Assembly (NCBI GenBank): GCA_947311825.1
Contig: CAMZLY010000150.1
Coordinates: 1-43,579 of the forward strand
From: an uncultured bacterium
GTDB taxonomy: Bacteria > Verrucomicrobiota > Kiritimatiellia > UBA8416 > CAMZLY01
Length of the DNA stretch: 43,579 nt
Direction: 5' to 3'
The position numbers and the translations under genes are program-made. The notes beneath the pieces were generated by a model that ran no database searches, was not told the DNA's origin, and saw only the letters and a list, made by a program, of their open reading frames with translations. Each line of letters opens with the position of its first letter. Position 1 is the first letter of the stretch. Positions 15,682 to 24,384 of this stretch are shown in pieces.

Positions 15682-16818
15682 TTACTTTGCAAACAATCGC
15701 TTACCAGCAACCCAAGTTTCAACAACATCAATCTTATAATCATTATCAGGTCGCTTATAAACCGTAATCGAGGCCTCTTTCCCGACTTCGATTCCAAGTT
15801 TATCAGGTAACCCAACAGCCTTTGCCGACTGTATACTTGCAAGCGTCCAGCCTTGTGCATGAGATAAATCGGTAAGATTAACAACCTGCTCCACGCATTC
15901 ACGCAAATTACTTGAACTTCCGGCAAGATTTGGCGTTCCAGTAGCAACCAAACGCCCATTTGGTAATTTTTCAACATCACCATAAACCCCGGCCGGCATA
16001 CCACCTAGATCAACACAATCAGAAGTGATAACAGAACGCTCTAACCCTTTTGCGTGAATCATTGATGTCAGACATTCAGACGGCAAATGCTGACCATCCG
16101 AAATAAATGCCGCAAAAGTCTTTCTTGAAGCAAGCTGATACCAGATATAATTATTATGACGCTGAATCATATTATGTGCACCATTACCAAGATGAGTACT
16201 TAGCGTTACGCCAGCCTCAACCGCTCGATTCATTGACTCTCTATCAAGATCAGAATGTCCTATCGCAACAATAACACCGGATTCCACACACTTCTTTATG
16301 AAATCAATATTACCATCAACTTCAGGTGCAAGTGTAATATACCGTATCCTTCCACCACTAGCCTCTTGATACTGAACAAACTCATTCCAGTTCGCAGGAC
16401 GAACACAGTCCAACTTATGCACACCACGCGGGCCATCAACCTTAGAAATATATGGACCTTCTAGATGCAAACCTGGAATCGATTTCTCCAACTCAGAATC
16501 AGCATCAAGAGCTTTAGCTATTGAACGAAAAGATTGCAACAATGCTTCATGTGTATCGGTTATAACTGTCGGTATCCATAAGCCAACCCCCTGCTGAACA
16601 AACATATTATTTATTTCAGATAAAGCATCAGCATTATCATCAGTCATGCCCCATAAACTTTTACCACCATATCCATTTACCTGAATATCAAATAAAACAG
16701 GTCCTGCATACAGTTCTGTTTTAAATGAACTAGGATTAACGGCAACGATTTCATCACCGTTAATCTCAATATCAAATACCCCATCAAGTAGCGGCACATT
16801 TGCTGTAATCTTTGTCAT
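15682..16818 (-). CDS. nagA: N-acetylglucosamine-6-phosphate deacetylase
   Basis: 378 residues, the usual length. It removes acetate from GlcNAc-6-P to give glucosamine-6-P in amino-sugar breakdown and cell-wall recycling. Amidohydrolase landmarks are DIQVNGYGGKSLWG, GLHLEGPYIS with the metal-binding Glu, GPRGVH, VAIGHSD (His), STHLGNGAHNMIQRH (His and the substrate loop), ISDGQHLP, ITSDCVDLGG with the catalytic Asp, and PNLAGSSSNL. The canonical metal-site HxH at the N-terminus is reduced to QVNG, as in other NagA. AAGGGG precedes the ATG. It is 17 bp downstream of a Gfo/Idh/MocA gene and appears to be the last gene of the minus-strand operon; nagB is not in the window. Confidence 0.93.
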   Translation of the reverse strand: MTKITANVPLLDGVFDIEINGDEIVAVNPSSFKTELYAGPVLFDIQVNGYGGKSLWGMTDDNADALSEINNMFVQQGVGLWIPTVITDTHEALLQSFRSIAKALDADSELEKSIPGLHLEGPYISKVDGPRGVHKLDCVRPANWNEFVQYQEASGGRIRYITLAPEVDGNIDFIKKCVESGVIVAIGHSDLDRESMNRAVEAGVTLSTHLGNGAHNMIQRHNNYIWYQLASRKTFAAFISDGQHLPSECLTSMIHAKGLERSVITSDCVDLGGMPAGVYGDVEKLPNGRLVATGTPNLAGSSSNLRECVEQVVNLTDLSHAQGWTLASIQSAKAVGLPDKLGIEVGKEASITVYKRPDNDYKIDVVETWVAGKRLFAK

Positions 16819-16835
16819 TTACAACCCCTTACAAG

Positions 16836-18095
16836 TTACACTAATTCCGCATGTGCATTTTCGCCATAAGTAATACGAGCCATCTGACCGTTATTAAGAA
16901 TAGATAAACGTGCTGCTTCCATAACAAGTTCATTAGAACTACTATTTGCAGGCGTTGCAATAATACGCTTCTCATCAACCTCTTTAATCATCTCTTGACG
17001 TTTTGCAAGGGATGCTGCATCGTCCATACCGTCAACCGCAGTTTCAATACGATGTGCCATAATCAAAGTTGCAACAACAGACTCATAACCATACCCTATC
17101 GGCTTATAACCTTCACCTTCCCAAGGTACTAAGCGATAAAAATCAGGATTAACATAATTAAATGTACTACCCGCACAACCAATACCCTCAAGATAACTAT
17201 GCGATACACCGCGGAACTGGTCGTTGTGCTTAATCATTCCCGTCTTACCTTCACCCTCACAATACATAGTTAAGCACTGCTCATTACTGCCCGCACCATC
17301 ATCAGGATAGCCAAGACCGTCAGTTACAGAAAGAATCCCACCATTTTCATAAATCACACGACCATTTGCCCACATATAGCCTTCATTACCATTTGGGAAC
17401 TTACCCTTAACCCCAGAAACACTTACTTCAACCGGTCTCAACCCCGTAATAAACTGAACCAAATCAACATAATGACAGCCAACATATACAAACGGGTCAG
17501 TACGATCCGCAGTAAACCAATTCTGGAAATTCGATGACCGATAGAAATACGGCTCAATCATTTTAGCCTCACCCATCACAAACTCACCAAAATTGCCAAG
17601 CTCATAATTGCGACGAGCCATTAAAGAACGCCGGTCAAAACGTTTATGATATTCAACTCCAACAAAAAGTCCCTTTTCGTAGGCTATTTTTTCAATTTCT
17701 TCTGCCTGTTCATATTCCAGTACCAAAGGCTTAACACATAAAATATGCTGATCATTCTTTAAAGCCTCCATCACAACCATATAATGAAGCTGATCAGGCA
17801 TTGCAACAACCACCAACTGACGTGGTGCCATAGATGCAATCACTTCTTTAAAAAGTTCAGGAAAATTCTTTGATGGATCCTCATTCTCATTTGGATATGC
17901 AGTAAATTCCTGCCCCGGAAACGCCTGCTTAAGCTCCTCAGATTCTTTCAAATCCTTCAACGGCGCACTATTCAATGCACATATATTTATTTTACTAACA
18001 ACACCTGCCCGTTGCAGATTGTACACCGAAGGCAATAACAAATCATTTGTTATCATTCCTCCACCAACTAATGTAAGTTCCAATGATTTTGACAT
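16836..18095 (-). CDS. Gfo/Idh/MocA family oxidoreductase
   Basis: 419 residues. An N-terminal Rossmann domain (LTLVGGGMITNDLLLPSVYNLQRAG) is followed by VVVAMPDQLHYMVVMEAL, then CVKPLVLEYEQ in place of the classical EKP, and GVEYHKRFDRRS. The C-terminal sheet domain includes GCHYVDLVQFITG with the expected His and Asp. These enzymes oxidise or reduce sugars or cyclitols with NAD(P). Here the catalytic Lys is kept although the Glu before it is Val. AGGGGA lies upstream of the start. Its place beside nagA and a second family member suggests amino-sugar-derived substrates, which is inference. Confidence 0.9.
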   Translation of the reverse strand: MSKSLELTLVGGGMITNDLLLPSVYNLQRAGVVSKINICALNSAPLKDLKESEELKQAFPGQEFTAYPNENEDPSKNFPELFKEVIASMAPRQLVVVAMPDQLHYMVVMEALKNDQHILCVKPLVLEYEQAEEIEKIAYEKGLFVGVEYHKRFDRRSLMARRNYELGNFGEFVMGEAKMIEPYFYRSSNFQNWFTADRTDPFVYVGCHYVDLVQFITGLRPVEVSVSGVKGKFPNGNEGYMWANGRVIYENGGILSVTDGLGYPDDGAGSNEQCLTMYCEGEGKTGMIKHNDQFRGVSHSYLEGIGCAGSTFNYVNPDFYRLVPWEGEGYKPIGYGYESVVATLIMAHRIETAVDGMDDAASLAKRQEMIKEVDEKRIIATPANSSSNELVMEAARLSILNNGQMARITYGENAHAELV

Positions 18096-18227
18096 AATCT
18101 AAATCCCCTATATAATTCACATAATTTAAAAACATAACTTCTTTAATAAACCGCATTATAAAACCATATTACTGACAACAAGTACAGCCTCTTATTTGTA
18201 AAATTAAACACCGGTAGGGATCGAAAA

Positions 18228-19496
18228 TCAGACAAAGGTTTCCTGTTTTTCAAGAGATTCTAATTCTACAACCTTACCGGTACGCATAGATTCATTTGCA
18301 GCAATACCAATTAACACTGCTTGAAGACCATCTTCAAGCGTTGCTTTAGAATCACTACTCTCTCCCCCAAAAAGATCTTTACACATAAGTAAATCAGCAC
18401 CACCATGACTACCTTTAACTTCTGGGATTTTTACAGTTTCAACCGGTTTACCAAATTCTATAACCCTAAGAATCTGATAATGGCCATTGAGGTCTCCCTC
18501 ACTTTTACTTATATTAGGATCACTACTGTAAATCACCTCATACTCCAGTCGAGCAATAGTTCCTTCTATTTCAACCCTCATTGATTCAACGGCAGAATGA
18601 GCACAAAGTGTATAACATGCGTGAACTCCATTTTTATAACGAATACCAACACTAACATGATCAGTAATATCTATATCAGGAGAAAACACACATAAATCGG
18701 GAGTATAATCTCCTTTTTCTAAATTACTTTTATGCAAATAATAGCGTGGTCCGGTCAACTCCGTACGATAGCGACACTCTTCTTTAGTTTTTTGACATTT
18801 ATGACAATTATCAGCTATTTCATTTTTATCAAATGGACAATTATTTTCTCCATATGCTAAGAGATCACCATGAGCTGAAACATTTTTTGCATACGAACCT
18901 ATAAACCAATTAAGCATATCAAAATGATGCGAAGATTTATGAATTAGCAATCCACCGGATGCATTCATTGTACGATTCCAACGCTGAAAATAACTTGCAC
19001 CATGATCTACATCAAGGGTTTCGGTAAAATTTATTGATCGAACCTTACCAATTCTTCCCGAATCTAAAACCTCCTTTATCTTAAGTGATGCAGGGTGATA
19101 CCTCATATTATGTGCTGTTACTGCTTCAATATTAGGATATTTTCTTATTGCATCTCTAACGCGTTGACTCTGTTTGGCATCAACACATAACGGCTTCTCA
19201 ACAACAGAACGCACACCGGCAGCTAAAGTCTTTTCTAAATAATCAACATGTACACAATCGATATTCGCAATAACGGCAACATCAGGACGTACTTCAGCTA
19301 ACATTAAATCAAAATCATTATATGCTTTAAAGTTTTTATCTATATAACTATTCAAATCTTCAACTTTATCAATTGTAAGATCAGAAACCCCTGCAATTTC
19401 ATACTGTTCACCGTAATATTTCTGAATATTATTTATAAATCCATGCATAGCTCGATAACTTGCACCAACAATTACAATTTTTCTTTTATTTTCCAT
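18228..19496 (-). CDS. Gfo/Idh/MocA family oxidoreductase with cysteine insertion
   Basis: 422 residues. The Rossmann start is IVIVGASYRAMHGFINNIQKY. VVEKPLCVDAKQS carries the intact EKP motif, AVTAHNMRYHPAS follows, and HKSSHHFDMLNWFIG gives the usual His/Asp pair. Between residues about 215 and 245 is a cysteine-rich insertion (NCPFDKNE, NCHKCQKTKEECRY) that could bind a metal. Such an insertion is not needed for the basic fold and marks a subgroup. It is 36 bp downstream of the regulator and 132 bp upstream of the second oxidoreductase, on the same strand. The substrate is unknown. Confidence 0.9.
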   Translation of the reverse strand: MENKRKIVIVGASYRAMHGFINNIQKYYGEQYEIAGVSDLTIDKVEDLNSYIDKNFKAYNDFDLMLAEVRPDVAVIANIDCVHVDYLEKTLAAGVRSVVEKPLCVDAKQSQRVRDAIRKYPNIEAVTAHNMRYHPASLKIKEVLDSGRIGKVRSINFTETLDVDHGASYFQRWNRTMNASGGLLIHKSSHHFDMLNWFIGSYAKNVSAHGDLLAYGENNCPFDKNEIADNCHKCQKTKEECRYRTELTGPRYYLHKSNLEKGDYTPDLCVFSPDIDITDHVSVGIRYKNGVHACYTLCAHSAVESMRVEIEGTIARLEYEVIYSSDPNISKSEGDLNGHYQILRVIEFGKPVETVKIPEVKGSHGGADLLMCKDLFGGESSDSKATLEDGLQAVLIGIAANESMRTGKVVELESLEKQETFV

Positions 19497-19532
19497 CTTT
19501 CTCTTTCTTTAATTATAATTCCCATGACCTTT

Positions 19533-20693
19533 TTAAAGCGGACCGACACTACGGCGTAAGATTAAGGGTGCATCAAGAACCTTTTTCTCTATTGGTAATG
19601 TTTTATCACGAATTCTATCCAATAACATATCCACGGCAAGAGACCCAAGCTCTGTACATGGTTCATGAAAAGTCGTTAAAAATGGTTCTGTCCCCTCCCA
19701 ACTAACATCATCAAAGCCAATTACAGAAATATCGCGACCGACCTTCATTCCTCTTTCTGTAATATAACTACATACACTATTTGCTAATAAATCTCGTGCA
19801 GCAATAATAGCAGTAGGATAGTCTTCACGGTCTATAAGTTTTTTACAGGAAAGATAAGCATCTATAGCTGTAGTGTCTTCACAGAAAACTACCAACGATT
19901 CATCAACAGGTAAGTTCATCATATGCATTCCATCTCTGTAACCTTGCAATGATTTATCATAAAAATACACATTAGGTGCCGTACCAAGATAAGCAATACG
20001 TTCATGCCCAAACCCAGCAACTGTTTTTACTGCACGAACAGTAACATCTGCATGGTCAATACAAGTTGACGACACATCATGTTTTTCTTCCAAATTAGCC
20101 ACTACAAAAGGTAACTTCCTAGCAACAAGTTCATTAATAAAGGTTGCACCCGGTTGTTCCGGTTTATGAAAATACGAGCCTAGTTCAAGAAAAATAAATG
20201 CCGAGAACTCATCTAATAAACTTGATAAAGAGTCTACATTTACTGTTCTACTGTTTTCCCCAAGCGGACTACTGCTCTGCGATTTATCATGCAAACTAAT
20301 CTCGACAAAATCACATCTTAGTTGTTGCATACGGCACAAAATACCATCCCTAATATGTTGAGCCTCCATATTACCAGCCCTAAGCGGCATACGTATAACG
20401 GCAATAGTTGTACCACTTTCAACAAGCTTATTTTTTGTTACTACGCGTGTTCCGCGCCCACGACTTGATTCTATAAATCCTACTTTTGATAATCTTTTTA
20501 ATGCTAACCGTAGAGCCCAACGCGGTACATCCAGTGTCTCCGCTAATTGGCGTTGCGGAGGTAAAAATGAATTCTCCTCAAAAACATCTTGAATAATACA
20601 TTCGATAATATACTTTTCAGCCCATAAAGATGGGTTTGCCTCTTTCAAAGAAACTTTTTCTTCATATATAGTTTTTTTATCTAAGTCACACAT
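19533..20693 (-). CDS. GntR-LacI hybrid transcriptional regulator
   Basis: 386 residues. Residues about 15-90 are a GntR-type winged helix (LPPQRQLAETLDVPRWALRLALKRLSKVGFIESSRGRGTRV). From about residue 98, a LacI/periplasmic-binding-like sugar domain follows (TIAVIRMP, VVANLEEKHDVSSTCIDHADV, GHERIAYLGTAP, AIIAARDLLANSV, VIGFDDVSWEG, EPCTELGSLAVDMLLDRI, APLILRRSVGP). This domain swap is frequent in Lentisphaerota and some Firmicutes. It is embedded between the FG-GAP/GH84 genes and the oxidoreductases, so it probably senses a sugar released by this pathway and controls the same operon. Confidence 0.92.
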   Translation of the reverse strand: MCDLDKKTIYEEKVSLKEANPSLWAEKYIIECIIQDVFEENSFLPPQRQLAETLDVPRWALRLALKRLSKVGFIESSRGRGTRVVTKNKLVESGTTIAVIRMPLRAGNMEAQHIRDGILCRMQQLRCDFVEISLHDKSQSSSPLGENSRTVNVDSLSSLLDEFSAFIFLELGSYFHKPEQPGATFINELVARKLPFVVANLEEKHDVSSTCIDHADVTVRAVKTVAGFGHERIAYLGTAPNVYFYDKSLQGYRDGMHMMNLPVDESLVVFCEDTTAIDAYLSCKKLIDREDYPTAIIAARDLLANSVCSYITERGMKVGRDISVIGFDDVSWEGTEPFLTTFHEPCTELGSLAVDMLLDRIRDKTLPIEKKVLDAPLILRRSVGPL

Positions 20694-20725
20694 CTATATC
20701 GGCTTACCTCAAAAAGCTTTTTTGC

Positions 20726-21862
20726 TTACAATTTATGATAAATATTAATAGAACTATACGTGGTCGTAACAATTAAATCAATTTTATTATCAGAGTTAAT
20801 ATCATCCAACAAGATATTATAAGCACGTTCTTTTATGACTTGTTCAGCATCTTTATAATCATCAACAAATCCACCACCCCGCTTCTGTAGAAAAATTCTA
20901 ACATAATGTGAGTTATTATCAATTGCCACTATATCATCTAGCTTATCGTTATTTATATCTGCAACTTTAATTTGTGAAAAATCACCGAGAATACGAAATG
21001 ATACTTCATTACTATTATACCCCAACGGTGCACTTTGAGTGATAAAGATGATTCCATCTCCAGGTACACACCCAACAATATCAGGACGAAAATCGTGATT
21101 AAAATCACCAATGCATATATTTTGTATATTACCCTTTAGACCCTTTATCTTGATTTTTTTATACTTAAATAACATTTGAGGACTAAGAATATCGCATGCT
21201 GTAAATGGTCCATAATATATAAACATAACATCATTATATGGATATACCAAATCCAATTCACCGTCACCATCCAGATCACCGGCTGCCGGAAACTCAGACT
21301 GATTATACGGCGGACGAGCAATATATGTTTGTGTAACTTTTCCATTCTTTGCAACACGCCACCAAACAGCTCTACCAAGTAAAGACGCTGATAATTTGTC
21401 ACTGATTGAGCTATTTAGATTAACCTCTAATAGCCCTGCTGAATACATATTAGTATCTTTAAAAGTTTTCGGTTTAAATCTATTTCTCGCATAGCATATA
21501 TGTAAACTTTTCTGCAGTTCCGTTATAATGATATCATTCCTATTATCATTATCGATATCTTTCACAACGATACCACGTGGTTCGGATATAGGAATAGAAA
21601 AACTCTCTTTTGATAAAAAACGTCCCTTTTTTTGACAAAACAGAAGCACAGATCCATCTACATCACCATGTTTATAATTACATACAATAATATCTTTAAT
21701 TTTGTCATTATTCACATCACCGGTATATGCTGCATATGGACGTACATCCTTTCCTAAAGTTATAGAATTGTTTGGAGTAGCATTATACATTCCCTCCCCT
21801 GTTACTATGGTTCGACATATAACAACCAACAAACCAAACATAATATAAAGTTTATTCTTCAT
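20726..21862 (-). CDS. Secreted FG-GAP/VCBS-repeat protein
   Basis: 378 residues with an N-terminal signal segment (KLYIMFGLLVVICRTIV). At least six repeats follow of the FG-GAP/VCBS kind, each with a calcium-binding-like Asp-rich loop: GDVNNDKIKDIIV, KDIDNDNRNDIII, GDLDGDGELDLVY, GDFNHDFRPDIVG, ADINNDKLDDIVA, DDINSDNKIDLIV. They should fold as a seven-bladed beta-propeller, usually a binding or lectin-like surface domain. No catalytic domain is present. It starts 14 bp after the GH84 stop, so the two are co-transcribed and it may help the enzyme bind glycan. Confidence 0.88.
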   Translation of the reverse strand: MKNKLYIMFGLLVVICRTIVTGEGMYNATPNNSITLGKDVRPYAAYTGDVNNDKIKDIIVCNYKHGDVDGSVLLFCQKKGRFLSKESFSIPISEPRGIVVKDIDNDNRNDIIITELQKSLHICYARNRFKPKTFKDTNMYSAGLLEVNLNSSISDKLSASLLGRAVWWRVAKNGKVTQTYIARPPYNQSEFPAAGDLDGDGELDLVYPYNDVMFIYYGPFTACDILSPQMLFKYKKIKIKGLKGNIQNICIGDFNHDFRPDIVGCVPGDGIIFITQSAPLGYNSNEVSFRILGDFSQIKVADINNDKLDDIVAIDNNSHYVRIFLQKRGGGFVDDYKDAEQVIKERAYNILLDDINSDNKIDLIVTTTYSSINIYHKL

Positions 21863-21876
21863 GGATCTGTTCCTTT

Positions 21877-24171
21877 TTACTTGGTTGTTTTAGAAGTATC
21901 ACGTAAAACGGCATAATTTAACATAAAAAATGGAGGTCCACTTGTTGTATCTGATTTCGAAATGTTTGATATTGTCAAAACATTATTCCGCTTGAAAAAA
22001 TGACCGGGAATAGTAAACTTCTTAATGCTCCAATTCTTCCTTGAAAAAGGATTATCGCCAGAAAAGACTGTAGACCCGTTTAAGCATATTTTGATAGGAC
22101 ATTTTGCCTTTGCATCATCATCAAGACCTGAAATGATTAATTCATAATCTCCTGAAGGAGGAAATGGTGATATCTCAAATCTAGCTTCAAGACTAGATCT
22201 TATGCTTTGTTTACCATATATCCAAGTTGATAATCTTCGTTGAATATTTATCTTTTTGTCCTGATTTTTATAATTATAAAAATCAGGGCCCATTCCGCCG
22301 ACAAAACTTAATGCTGACAATAATATATCATTATCAGAGCTATAATTAACCTCTAATTTTGCTTGCTTTTTGGACTCCTGCTCTCCTTTTGAATACTTAT
22401 TGTAATTTGGATTTCTTAACGCCCGCTTTAATTCATTTTCCGCAAAATCTTTTGCAACATAAGTATTTAACCCCATCCAATAATCGTTGTTTGGATTCTT
22501 TTCCTCTAATATTTTTAACTCTTTATTTAATTCAACATCCGCTGCCGTTATCTCTTTTGCGTGCAAAACTGCATTAGGATTTATCGGGTTTGAGTAATAT
22601 TTATCAAATTCTGATAAAATTTTATTTATCGTCTTAACTGTCGGATATAGTTCAGGTCCTAATAATTTCTTTACAGCATCAATTATTACTTCATCAGGAT
22701 TAAATGATTTTTTGTTCCACGACCAATCAGCAATAGAAACCAAAACCCCACTATTATTATAATTTCCACCATTTAGAAAATATCCCTGAACATCATCCAA
22801 ATACGTGTCATAATACCAGTTAGTTAAATTGTAAACTGGATCACAGCCATAATGGTACTGATATATGTGCGGAAATCCTAAACCGTTCTGAAATATAAAT
22901 GGCTTCCGTTTTGTTAAATCTGAAAACCAGTTGACCGACTTTTTGGTAACCTTGCATCCCAATACTCTTGGACCTGTCCAATAAAAACTTATAGCATCAG
23001 GAAGTTCACCTATGGTTTCTAAATATTCTTCCCTGTTTTCAGGGTATGGACAACCTGAATCCGGTCCCCAATAAAATGGTGGGCAAAACAAAACCTTAAT
23101 CTTTGGATTGATTTTTTTTACCTTATTATACACTCTAAGCACAAAGTCATAATCAGCTTTTGCTGCTGAGCCAAACTTTTTTATATCATCGGGATGCACA
23201 GGAAAACGAACATCATCAAGGTGTATAGAGATATCACCACCAACCTCTGCTACCGGTTTAAAAATCAAATTATAGAAAAAATCGAAATCTTTATCATTAG
23301 AAAAATTAGCCTGAAATTTTCCATCACTTTTCTCTACTGCCTGTGCGGATTCGGGATTAGTCCCAATATACCACCTGATTTTTAACGAAGATAAAAGTTT
23401 TTTTGCAGCATCAATACTTTTCTGAAATTCCTCTTTATTAAAAGCACCAATCCCTTCTCTTGAACCAGGATCCAATGGATATACTGTGCCACCAGGTACA
23501 TGTCCAACAAAATCAACTTCATTGAATTTAAATGCAACCATAAAATGAGCATACCACTCTATTCCTATTCGCTTAGCATATCCCAACATACCGCGAACCT
23601 CCTTATCCGGCCAGTCTTCGGTGTCAAAAGATCGAACCACACTATTCCCATCTTTAATAAATATCATCTGATTAACAGAGCTTATTGCCCAAAGCAACCC
23701 TTGATAATCATTTCCTCTTAAAGCAATTCTTTTACCTTTCGATTTTACGACATATCCCTGTTTATGTTTTGGTGGTTCTAATGTCGTCGCATTAATTATA
23801 AAAACAGATGTGTGATTGCTAGTTGCTTCTTTTAACGGGTCATGTCCAATAAGCCTTTTTATCCACGATACTATTCCTTTTGATTTATCGGATCCGATAA
23901 TAAAGTTGTACTTTCCTCCATAACGAGTAATTCTGTCAGTCAAGTAAATAAGTCTGGGATCATCACTTGAAATATTATTTAAAACTATAGCTACATTTGA
24001 TAATGACAAATAGGTATCTTTATATTCAACTTGCTGTGGTGTAGGTATAATTTTCCCTGTATAATACGGCATCATATACTTATCATCAGATCCTCCCGCC
24101 ACATCTATTGCCGAACCGTACAACCTCATAGAGGTTAATATGAAAACGAAAAAACACAATATCTTATACAT
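21877..24171 (-). CDS. Secreted GH84-type beta-N-acetylglucosaminidase
   Basis: 764 residues. A signal peptide (MYKILCFFVFILTSMRLYG) is followed by an N-terminal GH20b-like domain (IIPTPQQVEY, NDYQGLLWAISSVNQMI). The catalytic barrel starts at EVRGMLGYAKRIG. The tandem catalytic aspartates of GH84, which act by substrate assistance, are seen in ISIHLDDVRFP. Further GH84-like landmarks are KVLFCPPFYWG, ISFYWTGPRVLG, PFIFQNGLG and VSIADWSWN. A C-terminal beta-sandwich follows (ISGLDDDAKAKCPIKICLNG). It would release GlcNAc from glycoconjugates or hyaluronan-like polymers outside the cytoplasm. GH84 rather than GH20 is chosen from the DD pair; exact specificity is unknown. Confidence 0.82.
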   Translation of the reverse strand: MYKILCFFVFILTSMRLYGSAIDVAGGSDDKYMMPYYTGKIIPTPQQVEYKDTYLSLSNVAIVLNNISSDDPRLIYLTDRITRYGGKYNFIIGSDKSKGIVSWIKRLIGHDPLKEATSNHTSVFIINATTLEPPKHKQGYVVKSKGKRIALRGNDYQGLLWAISSVNQMIFIKDGNSVVRSFDTEDWPDKEVRGMLGYAKRIGIEWYAHFMVAFKFNEVDFVGHVPGGTVYPLDPGSREGIGAFNKEEFQKSIDAAKKLLSSLKIRWYIGTNPESAQAVEKSDGKFQANFSNDKDFDFFYNLIFKPVAEVGGDISIHLDDVRFPVHPDDIKKFGSAAKADYDFVLRVYNKVKKINPKIKVLFCPPFYWGPDSGCPYPENREEYLETIGELPDAISFYWTGPRVLGCKVTKKSVNWFSDLTKRKPFIFQNGLGFPHIYQYHYGCDPVYNLTNWYYDTYLDDVQGYFLNGGNYNNSGVLVSIADWSWNKKSFNPDEVIIDAVKKLLGPELYPTVKTINKILSEFDKYYSNPINPNAVLHAKEITAADVELNKELKILEEKNPNNDYWMGLNTYVAKDFAENELKRALRNPNYNKYSKGEQESKKQAKLEVNYSSDNDILLSALSFVGGMGPDFYNYKNQDKKINIQRRLSTWIYGKQSIRSSLEARFEISPFPPSGDYELIISGLDDDAKAKCPIKICLNGSTVFSGDNPFSRKNWSIKKFTIPGHFFKRNNVLTISNISKSDTTSGPPFFMLNYAVLRDTSKTTK

Positions 24172-24199
24172 TTGCTGCCTTCCTGATTAATATTATAAA

Positions 24200-24255
24200 T
24201 ATAGCTACTATATATAGAAATGCGTATTCTACTATTTTTCATAACAGAATACGCA
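24200..24255 (-). promoter_or_regulatory. GH84 operon promoter region with inverted-repeat operator candidate
   Basis: A perfect 10-bp inverted repeat, TGCGTATTCT (24221-24230) and AGAATACGCA (24246-24255), lies 50-85 bp upstream of the GH84 start. On the minus strand a TATAAT follows at a distance that would place the nearer arm at the -35 region. The arrangement suits an operator for the GntR-LacI regulator encoded in the same operon, though a 5'-UTR hairpin is also possible. Confidence 0.5.
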
Positions 24256-24279
24256 AATCTTATAATACACTTATCAATA

Positions 24280-24373
24280 GAGGTGCTTGCAACTAAACTG
24301 CTTAGCTTTACACATTATTGAAGATTATTCCTGAAATTGGAAGTGCCCGTGATAAGCTATCTACAAGCACTTC
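24280..24373. repeat. Foldback/MITE-like element, degenerate copy C
   Basis: 94-bp deletion derivative. The left end GAGGTGCTTGCAA and the right end CTACAAGCACTTC are inverted (10 of 13 matching), and the interior keeps AAGTGCCCG as in copy B. Most of the middle is lost. It lies between the beta-helix gene and the GH84 gene. Confidence 0.6.
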
Positions 24374-24384
24374 ATTAATTTCAT

